Assembly (NCBI GenBank): GCA_003219175.1 | Contig: QHPU01000065.1 | Coordinates: forward strand, 1 to 49,671 | Direction: 5' to 3' | DNA from: Verrucomicrobiota bacterium | Lineage (GTDB): Bacteria; Verrucomicrobiota; Verrucomicrobiia; Chthoniobacterales; UBA10450 | Length of the DNA: 49,671 bases | Part shown: positions 41,061 to 46,681 of the stretch, piece by piece | How the letters are laid out: each line of letters starts with the position of its first letter | How positions within the stretch are numbered: position 1 is the stretch's first letter | Notes under the pieces: model-generated | Told to the model about the DNA's origin: nothing | Seen by the model: the letters and a program-made list of their open reading frames with translations, nothing else | Database searches by the model: none | Program-made: the position numbers and the translations under genes

Positions 41061-41749
41061 AGTGGCAAGATATGTAAGACTTGTTCCATGTAGCGATCGG
41101 CTGCACCAGCCGCTTCATCCGCGCTGTTGCCGTTCAAACGCGCGTTGAGGTACCCCGCATACCAGTCCCACCAATTGTGTTTCGCATGCCTTTTCTCGTA
41201 TTGGCCGTGGTGCTCCTCAGTTTCGTGAAGAAGGTGTGCAAGAGTTGCGACGTCCATGCCTCCTGCTCGTGTAGGTTTCCATTCGCGGCCGGGAAGTCGT
41301 GTCTGAATTTCTTGGAGCAAGTAGCCGTTGCCGTCGGGATCTTCGAATGAGGCAAAGGAAAAGTAAGAGCGACCTTCCGCATCATGCCCGCTTACGCGTG
41401 GGTTTGTTCCTGTATTGTTGAATGGACCGCCGGCGTAATGAAAGACTTCGCTCACTTTTACACCGCGAGCGATCAAGTCTTTGCGAACCGCTTCGATATT
41501 GTCTACTGCCAGTGTCAGGCTGTTGATCGAACCAGGCTTCATCGAAGTAACTCCCTTGCCGAAGATGAGGGAAGCTTGCGAGTTATGGGGTGTGAACTGA
41601 ATCACACGGAACTCATCGTCCTTTGCGAAATCGGCGTCGAGTCGCCACCCGAGTCTCTCGTAGAACACTTTCGCACGATCGACGTCAGAAACGCCGATCA
41701 CTACAACTTCGAGTTTCATGTCCACCCGCTCAGTTCTTGTTGTTGTCAT
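41057..41749 (-). CDS. VOC family protein with C-terminal helical extension
   Basis: A 230-residue VOC protein. The glyoxalase-type domain (VVVIGVSDVDRAKVFYERLG, INSLTLAVDNIEAVRKDLIA, YFSFASFEDPDGNGYLLQEI) ends in the Glu of the metal site. A helical tail (MDVATLAHLLHETEEHHGQY, WWDWYAGYLNARLNGNSADE) is a separate module known from many VOC proteins of this class. ATG 41749 is supported by AGGAG on the minus strand five bases before it; the frame runs open to 41797. It is preceded by RidA (22 bp gap). Confidence 0.87.
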   Translation of the reverse strand: MTTTRTERVDMKLEVVVIGVSDVDRAKVFYERLGWRLDADFAKDDEFRVIQFTPHNSQASLIFGKGVTSMKPGSINSLTLAVDNIEAVRKDLIARGVKVSEVFHYAGGPFNNTGTNPRVSGHDAEGRSYFSFASFEDPDGNGYLLQEIQTRLPGREWKPTRAGGMDVATLAHLLHETEEHHGQYEKRHAKHNWWDWYAGYLNARLNGNSADEAAGAADRYMEQVLHILPL

Positions 41750-41771
41750 AACTTCTCCTATCAGTTGCGAA

Positions 41772-42281
41772 CTACTCGATTTCGACTTCCGCTTCAATTT
41801 CTACCGCCACTCCGAACGGTAACTCGGCCATTCCTACAGCAGACCGCGAGTGCGCGCCTCGTTCCTTCCCAAACACCTCCAGGATTAGGGCTGAGAACCC
41901 GTTGACGACCGCTGCTACCTGCGTTGTCCCTGGCGCAACGTTCACCATCCCTAACACGCGCAGCCATGCGGTGATTCGCTCCAGCTCACCCAGCTCGCGC
42001 TGAAGACTTCCTAGCATCGCCAGGCCGACCACGCGCGCCGCGGCTGCGCCTTGCTCGATAGACACGGTCTCGTCGATTTTTCCACGCGGCTCGGCGAGCG
42101 TCCCATTCGGTTCCAGCGGAAGGTGTCCAGAAATATAGGCGCGGTTGCCTCTTACTCGCACCCAGGAGAATGGATAAGGCGTACCAGTCGGTGAGCGAAA
42201 TGGCTCCGGCAAAACCAGTCCCAATTCTCGAACGCGTTCGTCAATCGTCATTGGCTTTGACGTTTTGTTTGAAAATCGCAT
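41772..42281 (-). CDS. RidA/YjgF-family protein
   Basis: A 169-residue member of the RidA superfamily, which hydrolyses reactive enamines and imines (2-aminoacrylate) made by PLP enzymes. Family blocks: TPYPFSWVRVRGNRAYISGH, LPLEPNG, SIEQGAAAARVVGLAMLGSL, LERITAWLRVLGMVNVAPGT, HSRSAVGMAELPFGVAVEIE. The Arg of the active site (HSRSAVG) is kept, so deaminase activity is possible. The ATG at 42281 shares TAATG with the nitroreductase stop; ATG 42251 (MTIDERVREL) is the alternative. Part of the seven-gene operon. Confidence 0.88.
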   Translation of the reverse strand: MRFSNKTSKPMTIDERVRELGLVLPEPFRSPTGTPYPFSWVRVRGNRAYISGHLPLEPNGTLAEPRGKIDETVSIEQGAAAARVVGLAMLGSLQRELGELERITAWLRVLGMVNVAPGTTQVAAVVNGFSALILEVFGKERGAHSRSAVGMAELPFGVAVEIEAEVEIE

Positions 42282-42874
42282 TATCCGGGGAACGGACCTT
42301 CGAAGACGCTTTCGGACAGTTTGCGACGCTCATTCGGACTTTCGCGTCGCCGTAACTTTTCCGGAAGCGATTCTTTCGACCCAGGTTTACCGACAGCGGC
42401 CATCGCTTCCACCTGGAATTCATCTGGAATTCGGAGCTCTTTGCGGGCGCGCTCGTAATCGAATCCTTCCATCCCGTGCACCACGAGCCCTTGCCTGCAG
42501 CCTTGGAGCGCAAAATTCTCCCACGCTGCTCCGCAATCGTAGGAGTGCGTGACTGACGGTTCGTTATTGTGATCGAAAAATCTTCGCGAAATAAACAAGA
42601 TCAGGACGGCAGCGTTTTTTGCCCACGCCTTGTTGGCGTCAACGAGGAGATCGAAGAACGTTTGCCAATGTCCCGTGTCCCGTCGTGCATAGAGAGCCCG
42701 CCATTGCTGGGCATTGAATGAAGACGGCGCCCACCGCGCCGCTTCGAACAGCCGCATCAGTTCTTCCTGGGGAATCTCTTCGCCGGACATCGCTCGTGGC
42801 GACCAGCGGTCGAGCAAAATCGGCTCGATCGGATGATCCGGTTTCCGGACTGCACTTCCATTGATCAGTTTCAT
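42281..42874 (-). CDS. nitroreductase-family flavoprotein
   Basis: A 197-residue nitroreductase: LLDRWSPRAMSGEEIPQEEL, LFEAARWAPSSFNAQQWRAL (FMN phosphate and NAD(P)H contacts), HSYDCGAAWENFALQGCRQG, and the C-terminal LVVHGMEGFDYERARKELRI, VEAMAAVGKPG. Members reduce nitro groups, quinones or dehydroamino acids with FMN. ATG 42874 overlaps the propeller stop by four bases. The Lys/Arg-rich C-terminal region (LPEKLRRRESPNERRKL) is usual for the group. Confidence 0.88.
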   Translation of the reverse strand: MKLINGSAVRKPDHPIEPILLDRWSPRAMSGEEIPQEELMRLFEAARWAPSSFNAQQWRALYARRDTGHWQTFFDLLVDANKAWAKNAAVLILFISRRFFDHNNEPSVTHSYDCGAAWENFALQGCRQGLVVHGMEGFDYERARKELRIPDEFQVEAMAAVGKPGSKESLPEKLRRRESPNERRKLSESVFEGPFPG

Positions 42875-44337
42875 TGGCTAGGAGATCCTGAGCTAGTCTG
42901 GCGTAACGCCACCTGCGATGAATCTTTAATGTCGGTGACGATCAGAAACCGCTGCGAAGGTGAAGAGGCTTCGTTAGCTACGAGCACCTTCAGCGGACCG
43001 ATCGCCTGAACGATGCCTGCTCCATCAGGATTTGTTTTCAACACTGCAAGTGGCTCAAGTTTACCGAAGGGCGACTGATTGGATTCGGCCAGATAGATCT
43101 GATACTGCTCCTGCGGCGAAAGTCCTTTGGCCGCAATCTGAACGAGATCCAACAGACCAAGGGAATTCACTGCTACCGATGCCGCGGCGTTTGGCAACGC
43201 GCTTCCACCTGCCTCCAGATGCAAATGCACGGTGTTCGCAGCAGCGCCCAGCGGGATTAGATTTTCGGAGCCGGAACCACCCACCACAGCGTTCGGCACG
43301 TAGACCAAAGCCTGCGACGTTTGGCCGATCGGGATGTTGGCGATGACTTTGTTTGTTACCGTATCGATGGCAACGCAATGTTCGCCATTCTCGAGCGCGA
43401 CATAAACTCGCGAGCCATCGCCCGATGGCCAGATCCCATGCGGAAGTTCTCCCACGGGGATGGTGGCAACCAATTCAGGTTTGGCGCCTCTTTGAAATGC
43501 TTTCACTTCATTCGCACCGCCAATAGTGACGTATGCGAATTTTCCGTTGCGATTGTTTGCGAAGTTTACGTGATTGCTGATGGGCCCGGTATCCAAGGTC
43601 GCCTTTTGCTCAAATGGCGGCTTTGCATTGAACACCTGCACTTTGCCCACGTCTTTCAACGTGATCCAGACCTCGTCATTTTCCGGAGTAACAGCGATGT
43701 TTGGCGAAAACGGACTCACTTGCGGTAATCGCTTGACGATCTTATGCGACGCCACATCGATGACCGCGAGTTCCGGAGTGAAGCTGGAACACACAAACGC
43801 ATACTTACCGTCAGGCCCAAACATGGTCATACCCGGACCGTTGGCCAGTTCGATGCGGCGGGTTTCTTTCATTTGTCGGGGATCAATTACTGACACGTAA
43901 TTCTCGCCCCGCACAGTCACCCACAACTCTCGTCCATTTGGAGTAAAGAACGCTTCGTGCGGAGAGCGGCCCACGTAAACCACGCCTTTGACTTTGTTCG
44001 TCGCGGTGTCGATCAATGTGATGGAGTTTGACCCAACCGAGACGACGGCGAGCGTCTTGGAATCTGGCGAGTAACCGAGACCGTGAACGAGAAGTTGCCC
44101 TTTATACAGCGGACTGAGCGCGCCCGGCACCGGATCACCAAGCCTTATCACGCCAAGCAACTTGTTTTCGGACGGATCAATCACCGAAACCGTGTTCGAA
44201 GTTTGATCGGCCGTGTAAACGCGGTCGTGACTGGAGAGTGGAATATCCGTCCGTACCCAGGGCGCCTGTTGTGCTATCGCCGGTGTCGACAGACAAAGAA
44301 GCAAAGACCAACGAATTGCTCTCATGCTAGTTTGCAT
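42871..44337 (-). CDS. secreted YVTN beta-propeller with C-terminal beta-sandwich domain
   Basis: A 488-residue secreted protein. After a signal peptide (WSLLLCLSTPAIAQQ) there are about seven blades, several with the YVTN repeat: DRVYTADQTSNTVSVIDPSE, NSITLIDTATNKVKGVVYVG, RELWVTVRGENYVSVIDPRQ, SRVYVALENGEHCVAIDTVT. Residues from about 345 form an extra domain (ANTVHLHLEAGGSALPNAAA, GLSPQEQYQIYLAESNQSPF) like a small beta-sandwich. The start may be ATG 44325, one base after the DUF305 stop. In this operon it could supply or bind a substrate for the downstream nitroreductase (inference). Confidence 0.85.
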   Translation of the reverse strand: MQTSMRAIRWSLLLCLSTPAIAQQAPWVRTDIPLSSHDRVYTADQTSNTVSVIDPSENKLLGVIRLGDPVPGALSPLYKGQLLVHGLGYSPDSKTLAVVSVGSNSITLIDTATNKVKGVVYVGRSPHEAFFTPNGRELWVTVRGENYVSVIDPRQMKETRRIELANGPGMTMFGPDGKYAFVCSSFTPELAVIDVASHKIVKRLPQVSPFSPNIAVTPENDEVWITLKDVGKVQVFNAKPPFEQKATLDTGPISNHVNFANNRNGKFAYVTIGGANEVKAFQRGAKPELVATIPVGELPHGIWPSGDGSRVYVALENGEHCVAIDTVTNKVIANIPIGQTSQALVYVPNAVVGGSGSENLIPLGAAANTVHLHLEAGGSALPNAAASVAVNSLGLLDLVQIAAKGLSPQEQYQIYLAESNQSPFGKLEPLAVLKTNPDGAGIVQAIGPLKVLVANEASSPSQRFLIVTDIKDSSQVALRQTSSGSPSQ

Positions 44338-44695
44338 GCTGTTGTTTCAGCCAACGTTGCATCAATTCGATTTCAAGCTGTTGGTCGGTGATGATTTCCT
44401 GTGCGAGTCGCCGCATTTGTGGATCCTTGCCGTGCAAGAGTTGCGTTTTCGCCATCTCGATCGCGGCCTGATGATGTGGCAGCATCAATTTCACAAAATC
44501 GACATCGTTATCGCCGGATTGTTTCACCTCTCCCATGGCCATGTGCATTTTCTCCGTGCCAGCGACTAGCTCCGACCAGTTCGCCTCGTTTGAAGACTTG
44601 TCGCTGCTAACGTGGGTTGCCGCGCGAAGTAACGTTGCGGTCACCACAATAATGGCAATGGTGAGACTTGTAGATAAGTTGGTTGTTAGCTTCAT
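44327..44695 (-). CDS. DUF305 (CopM-like) secreted protein
   Basis: A 122-residue secreted protein. After a signal peptide (SLTIAIIVVTATLLRAATH) comes a ferritin-like helical bundle: MHMAMGEVKQSGDNDVDFVK, LMLPHHQAAIEMAKTQLLHG, AQEIITDQQLEIELMQRWLK. The LPHHQAAIEMA motif with paired histidines and the methionines are the DUF305 hallmark; relatives such as CopM bind copper in the periplasm. Metal binding here is likely but not shown. It is 16 bp after the DUF302 gene and directly precedes the propeller. Confidence 0.88.
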   Translation of the reverse strand: MKLTTNLSTSLTIAIIVVTATLLRAATHVSSDKSSNEANWSELVAGTEKMHMAMGEVKQSGDNDVDFVKLMLPHHQAAIEMAKTQLLHGKDPQMRRLAQEIITDQQLEIELMQRWLKQQHAN

Positions 44696-44711
44696 TGGCG
44701 GATTTAAGAAG

Positions 44712-45134
44712 TCACTGAGAACTTGCTGCCTTTTTCACGATCGCGCTCAGCACAGCGGTCATTTTACTCACAACCGGCTGTGCGTTTGTCACGTTGTGTC
44801 GCCGAGCAATCCACGCCGGCTCGTTGTATGAAAGCCTTGTTTTGCCCGCAACATCTTCCCATATCAGCACCTTTAGCGGCAAATCAATGCCGGCAGTTTG
44901 CGCGGCTTGCATCAGCGGTGTTCCGCCGCGCGCATTTCCAAATATGATTACAGTTGTCGGACGCAAACTTAAGCCAACTTCCGCTGCACTTGTCGCGTGA
45001 TCGATACGTGCAAAGATCGTCAGCCCCTTCGCATGCACCTCCCGTTCTAACCGATCCACCGTCTCTTTCGAACCGAAACGGCTTGGCATGGTTGTTAATC
45101 CTTCCGCAAGCGGCGAAGAATCAGATTCCGGCAT
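44712..45134 (-). CDS. DUF302 protein
   Basis: A 140-residue DUF302 protein: KETVDRLEREVHAKGLTIFA, RIDHATSAAEVGLSLRPTTV, IIFGNARGGTPLMQAAQTAG, IDLPLKVLIWEDVAGKTRLS, YNEPAWIARRHN. The TVIIFGN(A/P)..GTPLM block is the family signature. The role is unknown; members often neighbour redox and metal genes. It is the first gene of the minus-strand operon, read away from the ECF sigma gene at 45367; the 232-bp gap between them must hold promoters for both. Confidence 0.87.
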   Translation of the reverse strand: MPESDSSPLAEGLTTMPSRFGSKETVDRLEREVHAKGLTIFARIDHATSAAEVGLSLRPTTVIIFGNARGGTPLMQAAQTAGIDLPLKVLIWEDVAGKTRLSYNEPAWIARRHNVTNAQPVVSKMTAVLSAIVKKAASSQ

Positions 45135-45366
45135 AGATAAGCCTAGTAAAGAAATCGCCCTTGATAACGCTCAATATAAGAGCGGGAACACCACTGCTAC
45201 GAGGAAAAAGATCGAAATTGCGTCCTCGAAACAATCTCTTGGAGACCGATCGGCATTCATCCTGTATCACCGCTGTTATGCCAGCGCCTCGAAATCCGAC
45301 CGCTCTCTAACACCACAGTTCGATTTTCTGTGATTTTTCGCCTCCCACAGCGAATCACTCAGATGA

Positions 45367-45926
45367 ATGGAACTGGTGAGCACAAGTGATGTTTGTGAAT
45401 ATCCCGTTGCCACGATGAAGCCGTCGGAAGCTGCCCAGTTCGAAAGTCTCTTGCAGCAGCACGGCGGGATCATCAGAAAGGTCGCCTTTGGCTATGCGCG
45501 CAACGAGAGCGATCGGAAGGATTTAATGCAGGACATCTTGTTGCAACTCTGGAAAGCCTATCCGCGTTACTCGCCCGATGGCCCGTTTTCAACCTGGATG
45601 TATCGGATCGCGCTTAACGTTTCGATTTCGTACTTACGCAAGCATACCGGCTGGGGCGTGAGACGGTGCAGTTCGACGAATCGCAGCACGACATAGCCCC
45701 CGAGCAATCCAGTCCGCCCGAAATGGAAGAGCGCCTAACGATGCTTCGACAAGTAATCGGGAAATGCCCGCCGCTCGACCGTGCTTTGCTTCTACTTTAT
45801 CTGGACGATCGCTCCTATCGCGAAATCGCCTCTGTCCTCGGACTTACTGAAACAAATGTCGCCACGAAGTTAAGCAGATTAAAGGAACGTTTACGAAGAG
45901 AACTGACGGATTATGCCAACAACTGA
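45367..45926 (+). pseudogene. ECF sigma factor gene split by a frameshift
   Basis: The N-terminal frame (45367-45696; likely start ATG 45415) holds region 2: AQFESLLQQHGGIIRKVAFG, YARNESDRKDLMQDILLQLW, FSTWMYRIALNVSISYLRKH. Region 4 is in another frame: LGRETVQFDESQHD, CPPLDRALLLLYLDDRSYRE, IASVLGLTETNVATKLSRLK, ending 45926. The break lies near 45645-45660, around CCGGCTGGGGCG; a one-base loss would explain it. A translated product would need frameshifting; a sequencing error in a G run is possible, so this may be one intact gene. Confidence 0.75.
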
Positions 45927-46578
45927 CCTCGATGATTTGAAGATTGCCTGGAAAGAACTCAACCGGCAGGTGGAGCGGCAAAACGCACTGACGCTGCGGC
46001 AGATAAAGGAAAACAAATTGGGCCGCTTTCGTTCCGGGCTTCGGCCGCTGGTTTTGGGACAGACCCTTCAACTTATCCTCGGTGCGGTGATTACCGTTGT
46101 CTCCGCGGATTTTTGGGTGAGTCATCTTAATCAGGTGCATCTACTGATCGCCGGTCTGTTCCTGCAGGCCTATGGCATACTGTTTATTGCGTTCGCCGTG
46201 CGTGACCTCATGCTGATTCGGCGAATCGATTACTCTGCGCCGATCGTTGCTATTCAAAAGCAGCTCGCGGAGCTGCGCGCCTGGCATATTCGGGCTGCGA
46301 TCTGGTACGGTATGGCCGGTTCGGTTGTCTGGCTCCCTGTGTTGATCATTATCTTACACCTGTTAGGCGCTGATATGTGGATGCCGGAACCCCGGGCAGT
46401 ATGGTGGCTGCTGGCGTCGGCGTTTGTGTGTCTCGCGTTCAACTACGGCCTGGTGCTGCTCGCGCGATCGCCGGGCAGGTGCGGACGGGCGCTCGCTGGT
46501 AGTTGGATCGGGCGCAGTGTCAATCGCGCTCAAGCCGCTCTCAATGAAATCGAAGATTTCGAGCGCGAGCTTGCCTGA
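45913..46578 (+). CDS. four-helix membrane protein, possible sigma partner
   Basis: A 221-residue protein overlapping the end of the sigma gene by 14 bp. The N-terminal part is cytosolic and helical (DDLKIAWKELNRQVERQNAL), followed by four helices in two pairs (LGQTLQLILGAVITVVSADF, HLLIAGLFLQAYGILFIAFA, IWYGMAGSVVWLPVLIIILH, VWWLLASAFVCLAFNYGLVL) and a C-terminal amphipathic segment. It lacks a known anti-sigma domain, but the overlap and the cytosolic N-terminus fit a membrane-bound regulator of the ECF factor. Function not proven. Confidence 0.6.
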   Translation: MPTTDLDDLKIAWKELNRQVERQNALTLRQIKENKLGRFRSGLRPLVLGQTLQLILGAVITVVSADFWVSHLNQVHLLIAGLFLQAYGILFIAFAVRDLMLIRRIDYSAPIVAIQKQLAELRAWHIRAAIWYGMAGSVVWLPVLIIILHLLGADMWMPEPRAVWWLLASAFVCLAFNYGLVLLARSPGRCGRALAGSWIGRSVNRAQAALNEIEDFERELA

Positions 46579-46650
46579 TGTTCGAATCATTGCCACCAAG
46601 ACTTCAATGAGGCGCGAGGGTAAGAGAGGAAGAGAAGGGGAGAGGACAAT

Positions 46651-46680
46651 TTTTCCGGAGCGTACGGGGCTCGAACCCGT
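46651..46680 (-). other. tRNA 3'-end-like fragment
   Basis: On the minus strand: ACGGG TTCGAGC CCCGT (46680-46664), a perfect five-pair T arm with a seven-base loop matching TTCRANY, then ACGCTCCG, like a 3' acceptor strand with a discriminator base. No matching 5' acceptor (CGGAGCG) is found in the 100 bases upstream on that strand, and the anticodon region cannot be folded well. This looks like a 3' tRNA end left alone, as seen at attachment sites of integrated elements. Confidence 0.4.
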
Positions 46681-46681
46681 A

